A stretch of 64,000 nucleotides of DNA from Nocardia neocaledoniensis. Its GTDB lineage: Bacteria > Actinomycetota > Actinomycetes > Mycobacteriales > Mycobacteriaceae. The stretch is from contig NZ_JARWOJ010000377.1 in NCBI RefSeq assembly GCF_029868625.1, positions 41,086-105,085 of the forward strand. The letters are read 5' to 3'. The translations under genes and the position numbers were made by a program. Shown piece after piece: positions 8,602 through 18,357 of this stretch. Under the pieces are notes generated by a model. It did not search any database and had not been told where the DNA came from. It was given only the letters and a program-made list of their open reading frames with translations. The stretch's first letter is position 1. Every line of letters starts with the position of its first letter.

Positions 8602-8749
8602 GGAACACGTCCGGCGGTGAGCCGGTGAAACCTTCCGGCCGCAGCCGGTCGCCCGCCGACCGACGCACCGCCGGTGCAACCCGACCGACCGCTCCGCCGG
8701 AAAATCACTCTGGCGTGACGCCGCACGAGACCGTCACGAAAGGGCGTAC

Positions 8750-10117
<1,368 letters not shown>

Positions 10118-10129
10118 CGCCCAGCGCGC

Positions 10130-10170
10130 GAGGCCCGGTTCCATCCTCGGATGGGACCGGGCCTCTTTTT
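10130..10170 (+). terminator. rho-independent terminator after sigA
   Basis: Inverted repeat GAGGCCCGGTTCCAT / ATGGGACCGGGCCTC around a six-base loop, one mismatch in the stem, followed directly by five T residues. It begins 13 bases after the sigA stop codon. Confidence 0.9.
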
Positions 10171-10363
10171 GTTTCCGAATGAGAATGCCGAGCGGTTGGT
10201 ATTCCCAATAAACCGGACGCGGTAACCGTTTCGTGATCAAACCCACACCGGCGAATCGCACTGCGAACACTCCGAATTCACGATCCGGCCCGTATCGTCG
10301 GGCACCAAGCTTTTCGTTCTACCGCCGCCCGGCTGCGGTATTCGGCATTGAGGGTTTCGCGGC

Positions 10364-11332
10364 GTGCTCGACATCTATCACTTCAGCTACGGCTGGATCA
10401 CCCCTGTTCTCGCCTATTTCATGTCCGTCACGGGCTGCCTGCTGGGTCTGCAGTGCGCCGCTCGCGGCCGCAACGCGGTCGAGGGCCGCGTCGGCTGGCT
10501 GATCGGCGCCGCGATCGCGATCGGCGGAACCGGCATCTGGGTCATGCATTTCATCGCGATGCTCGGATTCACCATCCGCGGCAGCGAGATCCGCTATGAC
10601 ATCCCGCTCACGCTCTTCAGCGCGATCACCGCGATGGTGGTCGTCGGGATCGGGCTGTTCATGGTCAACAAGCCACAGCCCACGCTGCGTTCGCTGCTGG
10701 GCGGCGGCACGATCACCGGCCTCGGCGTCGGCACCATGCACTACTCCGGCATGTACGCGATGAAGTCGACGGCGACGGTGACCTACGACGCCGGCCTGGT
10801 CACGCTGTCGATGGTGATCGCGGTCGTGGCCTCGATCGTGGCACTCTGGTTCACCCTGCGCGTCAAGGGTTTTCTGGCGACCGTGGGCGCGGCGATCATC
10901 ATGGGTGTCGCCGTCACCGGCATGCACTACACCGGCATGGCCGCCATGCACGCCCACGCCAACCACCATGCCGCGCCGCCCTCGGGATCGGGCGCGATGG
11001 ATCTGCTGGCGCCGCTGATCGGGGTGAGCAGCATCGTCACCATGCTGGTGCTGATCAGCGTGAGCCTCACCGAGATCGAGAACGAGGAGGCGCTGCCGCG
11101 GATGTGGCTCACCTCCCGGCATCAGCCGAAGCCGCGCACCCGGTCGCCCCAGCCGGCGCCCCCGGCCGCCGCGCCGATGGTGGCCCCGACGATGCCTGCG
11201 CCGATGCCCGCTCAGCAACCGGCGCACGGAGCGCCGATGCCCGTTCCGCTCCCGGGCGAGCGGGTCGAGTACCGCACCGAGCAGCTGGCCTACGAGGGTG
11301 TCGGCGCCTGGCCGCGCCGCATCGTCGACTGA
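10364..11332 (+). CDS. MHYT-domain integral membrane sensor
   Basis: 322 aa membrane protein with about seven helices. Three MHYT-type motifs are seen at helix ends: GIWVMHFIAMLGF, GTMHYSGMYAM and GMHYTGMAAM. In characterised families these bind copper and are proposed to sense oxygen, CO or NO. There is no GGDEF, EAL, kinase or HTH output domain; instead a roughly 90-residue Pro/Ala/Met-rich cytoplasmic tail follows. It starts at GTG 10364 and ends one base before the convergent antiporter stop. How the signal is passed on is not visible. Confidence 0.85.
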   Translation: MLDIYHFSYGWITPVLAYFMSVTGCLLGLQCAARGRNAVEGRVGWLIGAAIAIGGTGIWVMHFIAMLGFTIRGSEIRYDIPLTLFSAITAMVVVGIGLFMVNKPQPTLRSLLGGGTITGLGVGTMHYSGMYAMKSTATVTYDAGLVTLSMVIAVVASIVALWFTLRVKGFLATVGAAIIMGVAVTGMHYTGMAAMHAHANHHAAPPSGSGAMDLLAPLIGVSSIVTMLVLISVSLTEIENEEALPRMWLTSRHQPKPRTRSPQPAPPAAAPMVAPTMPAPMPAQQPAHGAPMPVPLPGERVEYRTEQLAYEGVGAWPRRIVD

Positions 11333-12511
11333 TCAGTTCGCCGCCAGACCCGTTCGGCCCCTGCCGAACTCGACGACGGGCTCGACGATCCTGGCCGCGA
11401 TGGGCCCGAGAATCGCCATCAGCAGGACATAGGCCGAGGCGAGGGCGGCCAGCCGCGCGTCGGCCTTGCCGTAGGCGACCGCGAGACCGGCGATGACGAT
11501 GGAGAATTCGCCACGCGCCACCAGCGCGGCGCCCGCCCTGGCCCGCCCCATCCGCCGGATCCCCTGCCTGCTCGCCGCCCACCAGCCGACGGCGATCTTG
11601 GTGCCGGTGGTGACCACGGCCAGCGCCACCGCCCAGCCGAACACCGGCGGCACGGCGGCCGGATCGATGGACAGGCCGAAGGCGACGAAGAAGATCGCGG
11701 CGAACAGATCGCGCAGCGGTTCCAGCAGCCGGGCCGCCTCGTGCGCGGTGGACCCGGAGATCGCGATCCCGAGCAGGAACGCGCCGACCGCGGCCGAGAC
11801 GTTGAGTGCCGAGGCGACCCCGGCCACCAGCAGAGCCGCGCCGAGCAACTGCAGCAGGAACACCTCGCGGTCGGCACTGTCGACCACCGCGGAGACGAAC
11901 CTGCCGAAGCGCAAGGCCACGATCAGCACCGCCGAGATCGTGGCCAGCGCGATCGCCAGCGACACCAGGCCGCTGAGCAGGCTCAGCCCGGCCAGCATCA
12001 TCGTCAGGATCGGCAGGTACACCGCCATCGCCAGATCCTCGAACACCAGGATCGACAGCACCACGGGGGTCTCGCGGTTACCGAGGCGGCCCAGGTCGTC
12101 GAGCACCTTCGCGACGATCCCCGACGACGAGATGTAGGTGACGCCGCCGAGCACCACGGCCCCGACCGCACCCCAGCCGAGGATCAGGGCCACCGCGGCG
12201 CCGGGCAGCGCGTTGGCGACCAGGTCGAGCACGCCCGCCGCCCACGACCGCCGCAGGCCGGTCATCAGCTCGGGCGCGGTGTACTCGAGTCCGAGCAGCA
12301 ACAGCAGCAGGACGACCCCGATCTCCCCGGCCAGGTGCCCGAACTCGGTGGCCACCTCGAGTTCGAAGAACCCGCCGCGCCCGAACGCCAGTCCGCCCAG
12401 CAGGTACAGCGGGATCGGCGACATCCCGAACCGGCCGGCCACTCGCGCGCAGATCCCGAGCGCGAACAAGATCACGCCGAGTTCGAGCAGAGCGAGCGCC
12501 TGCGAGGTCAC
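11333..12511 (-). CDS. CPA2-family cation/proton antiporter (KhtU/KefB-like)
   Basis: Membrane antiporter of 392 aa with about 12 helices, exchanging K+ (or Na+) for protons. Family features include LGLEYTAPELMTGLR, SSSGIVAKVLDDLGRLGNRE and VFEDLAMAVYLP. It ends soon after the membrane domain without a fused TrkA-N domain, which fits the two-gene KhtTU layout in which the TrkA-C subunit is separate and lies five bases upstream. The start is GTG 12511. Confidence 0.88.
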   Translation of the reverse strand: MTSQALALLELGVILFALGICARVAGRFGMSPIPLYLLGGLAFGRGGFFELEVATEFGHLAGEIGVVLLLLLLGLEYTAPELMTGLRRSWAAGVLDLVANALPGAAVALILGWGAVGAVVLGGVTYISSSGIVAKVLDDLGRLGNRETPVVLSILVFEDLAMAVYLPILTMMLAGLSLLSGLVSLAIALATISAVLIVALRFGRFVSAVVDSADREVFLLQLLGAALLVAGVASALNVSAAVGAFLLGIAISGSTAHEAARLLEPLRDLFAAIFFVAFGLSIDPAAVPPVFGWAVALAVVTTGTKIAVGWWAASRQGIRRMGRARAGAALVARGEFSIVIAGLAVAYGKADARLAALASAYVLLMAILGPIAARIVEPVVEFGRGRTGLAAN

Positions 12512-12516
12512 GGCGG

Positions 12517-12999
12517 TCAGCCGTGCGTGAGGATCTTCGCGGCCGCGTCCAGGCCGTCCGGGGTGCCGACGACCACGAGCAGATCACCCTCGGTGAAGGT
12601 GAAGTCCGGGCCGGGCGACGGGTGCAGCTGACCGGCGCGCATCACCGCGACGATCGAGGTCTTGGTGCGGGTGCGCATGGCGGTCTCGCCCAGGGTGCGG
12701 CCCGCGTAGGGGGAATCGTCGAGGACGGCGAGCTGGCGGGTGGTGATCCCGGGCAGATCGCGATGGTCGTCGTTGAGCTTGGCGACCAGTTGCGGCGCGC
12801 CGAGCAGGTTCGCCAGCACCGACGCCTCGTCGGTCGAGAGCGGGATCTGGGCGGCGATCGCGTCCGGGTCGTCGGATTTGGACACGATCAGGTCGATATC
12901 GCCGTCGCGGTGGGCCACCACGCCGACGCGGCGGCCCGACCTGACTTCGAAATCCTTGCGCACTCCGATCCCCGGTAGCGCTGTGACGTCGACGTTCAC
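12517..12999 (-). CDS. TrkA-C regulatory subunit of the antiporter (KhtT-like)
   Basis: 160 aa cytoplasmic protein. The N-terminal half (DVTALPGIGVRKDFEVRSGR) matches KhtT, and residues about 85-158 form a TrkA-C (RCK-C) domain (RTLGETAMRTRTKTSIVAVM and FTEGDLLVVVGTPDGLD). KhtT-type subunits bind cyclic dinucleotide or other nucleotides and gate the antiporter. The start is GTG 12999 with TACCCT seven bases ahead, suggesting a leaderless mRNA. It is the first gene of a two-gene operon with the antiporter. Confidence 0.87.
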   Translation of the reverse strand: MNVDVTALPGIGVRKDFEVRSGRRVGVVAHRDGDIDLIVSKSDDPDAIAAQIPLSTDEASVLANLLGAPQLVAKLNDDHRDLPGITTRQLAVLDDSPYAGRTLGETAMRTRTKTSIVAVMRAGQLHPSPGPDFTFTEGDLLVVVGTPDGLDAAAKILTHG

Positions 13000-13038
13000 C
13001 CTGCCCAGGGTAGTCCCGCCGGGTCGCCCGATTGTGGT

Positions 13039-13410
13039 CTACGCCACGTCGCCACGCCGAGGCGTGGTGAACTCACCGTCGGGTCCCGGCGGGTACGGCA
13101 CGGCCGTGAGCACCGCGGCGACCGGGAGCGGACCGTACAGATGCGGGAACAGCATCGACGCGGGATCGCTCGGCACGCCCGGCTCCCATTTCACCTCGCC
13201 GGTGAACCGGGCGGGGTCGAGCCACAGCACCATCATGTCGGTACGGCCGGCGTAGAGCCGGTTGGCAGGCAGGTGGACCTGGGCCGGAGTCGACAGGTGG
13301 ACGAAACCGCTCTCGGTCAGCGACGGCGGCCTGCGTTCCCCGGCCGCGCGGGCCTGCTCCCATTCTTGGGAAGAACACAGATGAACAAGCGTGTGGGTGT
13401 CGGATATCAC
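13039..13410 (-). CDS. DUF952 family protein
   Basis: About 123 aa soluble protein. The family pattern is clear: LVHLCSSQEWEQARAAGE, ESGFVHLSTPAQVHLPANR, MMVLWLDPARF, and FPHLYGPLPVAAVLTAVP. DUF952 proteins are small and uncharacterised, with a fold related to glutathione S-transferase-like or ADP-ribosyl proteins by loose analogy only. GTG 13410 is preferred because GGGAGA lies seven bases upstream; a TTG at 13431 is also in frame. Confidence 0.83.
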   Translation of the reverse strand: MISDTHTLVHLCSSQEWEQARAAGERRPPSLTESGFVHLSTPAQVHLPANRLYAGRTDMMVLWLDPARFTGEVKWEPGVPSDPASMLFPHLYGPLPVAAVLTAVPYPPGPDGEFTTPRRGDVA

Positions 13411-13783
13411 GGGTAATCTCCCGGTAGACAACAGGTTCGGACGACGAAGACCCTGTCACAAGATCGCGCGTAACGAGCAACACCGCAGCGAGCGATCACT
13501 CCCATGAGTGACAGGAGCGACTAGGAGGTGGGACAGACGGCGCCACGGGTGATCGGCGAGTGCTCGAGACGGTGACCAGCGACTGTTCGCTTTCCGCGAA
13601 ACCGCAGGTCGTGTTATCGAAAACACAAAGATTCACTTCCGGGAACAAAGCCTGAACCCCGATCGTCTGACAAAGTAGTCGTACCACTGCTGGGAAGTAG
13701 CGGACGCGAGCCACGTGGAGTGACCACGGGGCCCACACCTAGGCGAACGGCCACGCAGCGCCGGGAGCCGGGACGGAGGAGTC
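13411..13783. other. 373-base intergenic region, no gene seen
   Basis: Divergent gap between the DUF952 gene and the DUF7455 gene. It is relatively AT-rich in the middle (13600-13680). A GGGAACA at 13643-13649 resembles a stress-sigma -35 element, but no CGTT follows at the right distance. An 80-codon minus-strand frame (13496-13738) has no supporting features. Confidence 0.4.
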
Positions 13784-13978
13784 ATGCCAGGAACCCTGAC
13801 CAGCACCCCACTGACCGCGGTCGATCGTTGCGATCGTTGCGGGGCGGCTGCCCGAGTGCGTGCCGTTCTTCCCGCGGGTGGCGAGTTGCTCTTCTGCCAG
13901 CACCACGCGAATGAACACATGGACCGTTTGCGCGAGCTCGAAGCCGTGATCGACACGGAATCAGCGCCCGCTCTCTGA
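13784..13978 (+). CDS. DUF7455 small zinc-finger-like protein
   Basis: 64 aa protein matching Rv2708c. It has a CxxC pair (VDRCDRCGAAARVR) and a later CxxH (ELLFCQHHANEHMDRL), which would bind one zinc. GGAGGAG sits eight bases before ATG 13784. The family is conserved near sigB in actinobacteria and has no known function. It is small but well supported by motif and ribosome site. Confidence 0.87.
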   Translation: MPGTLTSTPLTAVDRCDRCGAAARVRAVLPAGGELLFCQHHANEHMDRLRELEAVIDTESAPAL

Positions 13979-14071
13979 CCACTCCTCGCGTCCGAAACAA
14001 CAACATCTGACAACAGAACATCCCGACAGCGGGCGACCGGATTCCGGCGCCCGCTGTTCGCGTGTCCGGGG

Positions 14072-14830
14072 TCAGCGGGCGTCGGCCAGGATGCCGTCGA
14101 CGAGGGTGGCCACACCGTAGGCGAAGGCGCCGTCGGGATCGGCCGGTGCCTGATAGTGCTCACCGGCGGCGGTACCGACCCGCCCGGCCAGCGGAAAGTC
14201 CTCGGCGGGCATCACCCGCGCCAGCAGCGGTCCGTGGACCTGCCACCAGTCGGCATCGCTGAGCTGGGTGGCCGCGCCGACCGCCGCCACGGCCAGACGC
14301 GCGTTGCCGGTGGCGAAGTCGGTGAGCACGGCGATGGCCCGGTCCATGGCGAGGTCGGACAGCCCGGTGTCCTCGATGGCGCGCAGCTGGTTCTCGAAGC
14401 GGCGCATCCTGGCCGGGCCGAGCACCTGCCGCCACGGCGAGACCTCGAGCAACCACGGATGCGCGAGCAGCTCGGCGCGGACCCGCGTGGCGATCGCGAT
14501 CATCCGATCCCGGACCGGCAGGGTAGCCGGGATCGGCGGGTCGTCGGCGGCGACGGCGTCGACCATGAGCACGATCAGTGCCTCCTTGCTGGGCACATAC
14601 GTGTAGAGGCTCATCGCGCGCAGGCCGAGTTCGGCGGCGACCGCGCGGATGGTCAACTTCTCGATGCCGTCTCGGTCGGCGAGGGCGATGCCCGCGGCGA
14701 CAACGGTGTCGACCGAGAGCGCGGGTTTCGGGCCACGCGTGCCGGGCTTGGCGGGTAGTGCGTGCCGCCACAGCAGCTCGACGATCCGGGTGGCCTGGGC
14801 GGTGGGGCTCTCCTCGCCGTGGGTGGGCAC
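14072..14830 (-). CDS. TetR-family regulator with TetR_C-type ligand domain
   Basis: 252 aa repressor. The DNA-binding helix-turn-helix is at about 40-85 (IEKLTIRAVAAELGLRAM, LYTYVPSKEALI). The larger C-terminal domain resembles that of tetracycline-type repressors. The start is GTG 14830 with GAAAGGACGGAG upstream. It is divergent from the SNF2 helicase gene, and a palindrome in the gap is a likely operator, so it probably represses itself and perhaps the helicase pair. Ligand unknown. Confidence 0.88.
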   Translation of the reverse strand: MPTHGEESPTAQATRIVELLWRHALPAKPGTRGPKPALSVDTVVAAGIALADRDGIEKLTIRAVAAELGLRAMSLYTYVPSKEALIVLMVDAVAADDPPIPATLPVRDRMIAIATRVRAELLAHPWLLEVSPWRQVLGPARMRRFENQLRAIEDTGLSDLAMDRAIAVLTDFATGNARLAVAAVGAATQLSDADWWQVHGPLLARVMPAEDFPLAGRVGTAAGEHYQAPADPDGAFAYGVATLVDGILADAR

Positions 14831-14856
14831 CGGCTCCGTCCTTTCTGGCGCTCGGG

Positions 14857-14884
14857 AACAAACTCAGTACAGTGTACGTTGTTC
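14857..14884. promoter_or_regulatory. candidate TetR operator
   Basis: Centre GTACAGTGTAC (14867-14877) is an inverted repeat with a three-base spacer, flanked by AACAA on the left and TTGTT on the right in a partly symmetric arrangement. It lies between the divergent tetR and SNF2 genes, where a TetR protein would control both. Confidence 0.5.
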
Positions 14885-14918
14885 GGTTGTTCGTGTTGCC
14901 CGTTCAGAGGAGAACGCC

Positions 14919-16841
14919 CTGCCCGCCACTCAGGCCACCTACCTCCCCGACCGTCACCTGTTCGCGCTGTGGACCTGGACCGGACACGGCGCAGGCCCCG
15001 CGCCCGACGACGTCGGCGACCCCGAACTGCTGACCCTGGCCCTGCCGGTCGGCGAGCGCGGCGCGATCGAACCGATCGAGATCCCGGCCACGGTGGCGAC
15101 CCCCGCCGAGCTGGCCGAGCTGGCCATGGTGCCCGACACCGACCTCGCGCCCTCGGCGCGCGCCTGGCGCGCCCTGCTCGCGGCCGCGGACCGGTCCCAT
15201 GGGCAACCTCGCGGCGAGTCCGCGCGGCGATCGGCCGACGCGTCCGCGACTCGCACGGACCACCGCGGCGCCGCCGCGCCGGACACCAACAGGATCGATC
15301 GTGCGGCCGCCGCGGCGTCGGCCGCTGCCGACCCGACGGTGCTGCCGATCGCGGCGCACGCCGTGCCCGATGCCGTCGGCAGCGCGATCGTCTCGGCCGA
15401 GCGGGCCGTGCGCGTCCTGAGCGAGACCGAGGCCGTCGCCGCCGAGCTGGCCGACGTTCTCGATGCCACGCTGCGGCCCTATCAGGTGCGCGGCGTCAGC
15501 TGGCTGCGCGAGACGGTCGACGCGTACGGCGGCGCGGTCCTGGCCGACGAGATGGGACTCGGCAAGACCGTGCAGACCATCGGGTTCCTCACCGGGCGCG
15601 CGGCGGACGGGGCGCAACTGGTGGTGTGCCCGACGTCGCTGGTGGGCAACTGGGTGCACGAGATCACGCGCTTCGCCCCCGGCCTGACCGCGGTGTCCTG
15701 GCGGGGCGGCGAGGTGCCGGCCACGGCGGGGACAGTTGTCGTGACCGGATATCCGACGCTGCGGCTCCACGGCGCGGCTCTGATCGAACAGCAATGGGCG
15801 ACCGTGGTGTTCGACGAAGCGCAAGCGCTGAAGAACCCGCGCACCCAGGTGTCGAAGGCCGCGCGTGCCCTCCCCACCGCGGCCAAGGTGGCACTCACCG
15901 GCACGCCGGTGGAGAACCATCTCGACGAACTGTTCGCGCTGCTGAATCTCACGGTGCCGCGCCTGTTCGCGCATCGCACCCAGTTCCGGCGGCGGTTCGT
16001 CAAACCGATCGAGGAGGGATCGGCCGACGCGGCCGCCCGGCTGCGCGACGCGGTGGAGCCGGCGGTGCTCGGCCGCAAGAAGATCCACGTGGCGGCGGCG
16101 CTGCCCGCCAAGATCCACAGCGATCTGCTCTGCGATCTGACCGCCGAGCAGGAACGCGTGTACGACGCGGTGCTGGCCGAGGCGCTCGACGAGGGCTTCG
16201 GTTCCGGCCTGCAACGGCAAGGCCGGGTGCTCGCGGCGCTCACCCACCTCAAACAGGTGTGCAACCACCCCGGGCTGGTCTCCGGTGAGCTGGGTGAACT
16301 CGCGGGCCGCTCCGGCAAACTCGACCTGTGTGCCGACATCGTCGGCACCAATCTCGAGACCGGCGACCCGACGCTGATCTTCACCCAGTACCGGCAGACC
16401 GGTGAGCTGCTGGTGCGCCACCTCGCCGAACAGTTCGGGGTCGAGGCGCCGTTCTTCCACGGCGGGCTCGACGCCGATCAGCGCGCCGGCATCGTCAGCG
16501 CGTTCCAAGCACCCGATGGCCCACCGGTTCTCGTGCTGAGCCTGCGCGCCGCCGGCACCGGTCTCACCCTTACCCGTGCCGCCGATGTGATCCACTTCGA
16601 CCGCTGGTGGAACCCCGCGGTCGAGGCGCAGGCCTCCGATCGGGCGCACCGGATCGGGCAGACCCGCACCGTCACCGTCACCACGCTCACCAGCGCGACC
16701 ACCGTCGAGGAACACATCGCGGCGATGCACACCCGCAAGTCGGCGCTGACCGATCTGTCCGACGCGGCGGGCATCGCCGAACTGGCCAGGCTCGACGACG
16801 ACGCGCTCGTCGACATCCTGCGACGGAAGCGAGAGAACTGA
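14919..16841 (+). CDS. SNF2-family DEAD/DEAH-like helicase, apparent CTG start
   Basis: About 640 aa ATP-dependent DNA translocase. Motif I is LADEMGLGKTVQTIGFL (residues about 208-224), motif II VVFDEAQALKNPRTQ, motif III ALTGTPVENHLDE, and the C-terminal half has LILFTQYRQTG-like motif IV (FTQYRQTGELLVRHL) and QASDRAHRIGQTRTV (motif VI). It is shorter than the usual roughly 1000 aa bacterial SNF2 proteins; the N-terminal accessory domain is replaced by an Ala/Arg-rich linker. AGAGGAG lies six bases before CTG 14919; the only in-frame ATG/GTG/TTG upstream (GTG 14823) overlaps tetR. Its stop overlaps the SWIM gene start. Confidence 0.85.
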   Translation: MPATQATYLPDRHLFALWTWTGHGAGPAPDDVGDPELLTLALPVGERGAIEPIEIPATVATPAELAELAMVPDTDLAPSARAWRALLAAADRSHGQPRGESARRSADASATRTDHRGAAAPDTNRIDRAAAAASAAADPTVLPIAAHAVPDAVGSAIVSAERAVRVLSETEAVAAELADVLDATLRPYQVRGVSWLRETVDAYGGAVLADEMGLGKTVQTIGFLTGRAADGAQLVVCPTSLVGNWVHEITRFAPGLTAVSWRGGEVPATAGTVVVTGYPTLRLHGAALIEQQWATVVFDEAQALKNPRTQVSKAARALPTAAKVALTGTPVENHLDELFALLNLTVPRLFAHRTQFRRRFVKPIEEGSADAAARLRDAVEPAVLGRKKIHVAAALPAKIHSDLLCDLTAEQERVYDAVLAEALDEGFGSGLQRQGRVLAALTHLKQVCNHPGLVSGELGELAGRSGKLDLCADIVGTNLETGDPTLIFTQYRQTGELLVRHLAEQFGVEAPFFHGGLDADQRAGIVSAFQAPDGPPVLVLSLRAAGTGLTLTRAADVIHFDRWWNPAVEAQASDRAHRIGQTRTVTVTTLTSATTVEEHIAAMHTRKSALTDLSDAAGIAELARLDDDALVDILRRKREN

Positions 16842-17389
16842 TGCCGGACAACGAATTCGGATACACGCCCTGGGGCAAGGACTGGGTGCGCCTGGCCGAA
16901 CCGCTGCGCCAGACCCGCCCCGAACCGCTGCTCCCCCGCGCCCGCAGCATCGCCCGCAACGGTGGCGTGCGCACCGAGATCGGGACGCGCACGGTCCGCG
17001 CGCACCTGCACCGCGGCGGGCAGGCCTCGGTCGCCCACGTCGAGGTGGCGCCGCTGAGCCGGGCGGCGGTCACCGCGATCGCCGCGGCGATCCCCGACCC
17101 GTCGGTGCTCACGGACGAGATGCACCGCACCCTGATCGACGCCGGGCACTCGCCCGCGCCGACGCTGGTGAGCACCGACTGCTCCTGTTCGGCGCGGACC
17201 GAGCGCTGCGTGCACGTGCTCGCGGTGCTGTACACGATCGCCCGGCAGGTCGACGAGAATCCGCGGCTCGCACTGGAATTGCAGGGTTTCTTCGACGCGA
17301 CCACCGAGGACAGTGTGTCCACGCAGGTGCCGCGGTGGACCAGCATCAACAGCCTGGACCCGAGCCAGTTCTTCGCGCGAACGCCCTGA
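16841..17389 (+). CDS. SWIM zinc-finger protein
   Basis: 182 aa protein whose central motif STDCSCSARTERCVHVLAVL is a SWIM-type CxC...CxH zinc site. SWIM proteins are usual partners of bacterial SNF2 helicases and are thought to bind DNA or protein. Its ATG overlaps the helicase stop (TGATG), so the two are translationally coupled. It is shorter than many homologues, in keeping with the compact helicase. Confidence 0.85.
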   Translation: MPDNEFGYTPWGKDWVRLAEPLRQTRPEPLLPRARSIARNGGVRTEIGTRTVRAHLHRGGQASVAHVEVAPLSRAAVTAIAAAIPDPSVLTDEMHRTLIDAGHSPAPTLVSTDCSCSARTERCVHVLAVLYTIARQVDENPRLALELQGFFDATTEDSVSTQVPRWTSINSLDPSQFFARTP

Positions 17390-17420
17390 CCGGCAGGCCG
17401 CGGTCGACCAGCGACCCGCG

Positions 17421-17470
17421 CCCTCGGCAGCACCCGTCCCCGGATGACCGAGGCCGCCGGCTGCCGAGGG
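17421..17470. terminator. possible bidirectional terminator hairpin
   Basis: CCCTCGGCAGC (17421-17431) pairs with GCTGCCGAGGG (17460-17470) across a 28-base loop, between the convergent SWIM and SDR genes. There is no T tract, so this is moderate evidence only. Confidence 0.4.
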
Positions 17471-17482
17471 AGCCGTTCGCGC

Positions 17483-18217
17483 TCAGGCGTTCGTACCACC
17501 GTCGACGGTGATGATCGCGCCGGTGACACTGCGCCCCGACGGCCCGGCCAGGAACGCGACCAGATCGGCCACGTCCTCGGGCGCGCCGAATCGCCCGAGC
17601 GCGTTGAATTCCCGCTGGGTGGGCGCGTGGTCGCCGACGGCGGGGTTCATGTCGGTGTCGGTGGGTCCGGGCTGCACGAGGTTGACGGTGATCCCGCGCG
17701 GCCCGAGTTCCCTGGCCAGCGCCTTGGTGTACCCGTTGAGCGCCGACTTGCTGAGGTTGTACAGCGCGATCCCGCCGAACAGCGCCCGGTCGGTCAGGTT
17801 CGAGCCGATCGAGATGATCCGCCCGCCCTCGCCCAGATGCGCCAGCGCGGCCTGCCCCGCGACGAACGGGGCACGGGCATGGATGTTCAGCGCGCGGTCG
17901 ATCTCCTCGACGCCGAACTCCTCGTACGGCTTGGCCGGGAAGATGCCGGCGTTGTTCACCAGCACGTCGAGGCGGCCGAGGTCGCGCGCCGTCCGCTCGA
18001 CGGCGGCGACCACCTCGCCTGCGTCGGCACTGTCGGCCCGCAGCGGCAGCGCGCGTCTGCCCAGCGCCTCGACCTCGGCGGCCACCGCCTTCGCCGCGAC
18101 CTCGTCACGCTGGTAGGTGAACGCCACGTCGGTGCCCGCGGCGGCCAGCTTGCGGACGATGGCGGCGCCGATCCCCCTGCTGCCACCGGTTACCAGGGCC
18201 ACGGTGTTGCTCGTCAT
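17483..18217 (-). CDS. SDR-family oxidoreductase (3-oxoacyl-ACP-reductase-like)
   Basis: NAD(P)-dependent short-chain dehydrogenase, 244 aa. The cofactor motif TGGSRGIG is near the N-terminus, NNAG follows at about residue 90, and the catalytic YNLSK (YxxxK) is intact at about 155. The C-terminus SGRSVTGAIITVDGG is typical. ATG 18217 was chosen over an upstream frame extension because it starts right at the Rossmann fold. The divergent tetR gene and shared palindromes indicate ligand-inducible control. Substrate unknown. Confidence 0.9.
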   Translation of the reverse strand: MTSNTVALVTGGSRGIGAAIVRKLAAAGTDVAFTYQRDEVAAKAVAAEVEALGRRALPLRADSADAGEVVAAVERTARDLGRLDVLVNNAGIFPAKPYEEFGVEEIDRALNIHARAPFVAGQAALAHLGEGGRIISIGSNLTDRALFGGIALYNLSKSALNGYTKALARELGPRGITVNLVQPGPTDTDMNPAVGDHAPTQREFNALGRFGAPEDVADLVAFLAGPSGRSVTGAIITVDGGTNA

Positions 18218-18294
18218 CAGTGCTCGCTCCAATTCTGTAGTGATCGATATACAAAGAGCCAAGCGCACCGCCCGCCCCGGCGTCAATAGTTTCT

Positions 18295-18349
18295 TACCGA
18301 TCGATACAGAAATATCTCACCGGGGTATATTCATCGATCGGTACAGAAA
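18295..18349. promoter_or_regulatory. paired operator sites between SDR and tetR
   Basis: TACCGATCGAT (18295-18305) and ATCGATCGGTA (18333-18343) form an 11-base inverted repeat. Read another way, CGATCGATACAGAAA and CGATCGGTACAGAAA are direct copies 37 bases apart. A third, weaker GATCGATA core is at 18242-18249. The arrangement fits binding of the adjacent TetR protein to both promoters. Confidence 0.6.
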
Positions 18350-18357
18350 GGGTCCCC

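Noticed and set aside
13496..13738. 80-codon minus-strand frame upstream of the DUF7455 gene
   Set aside because: No start context, and it occupies the likely promoter region.
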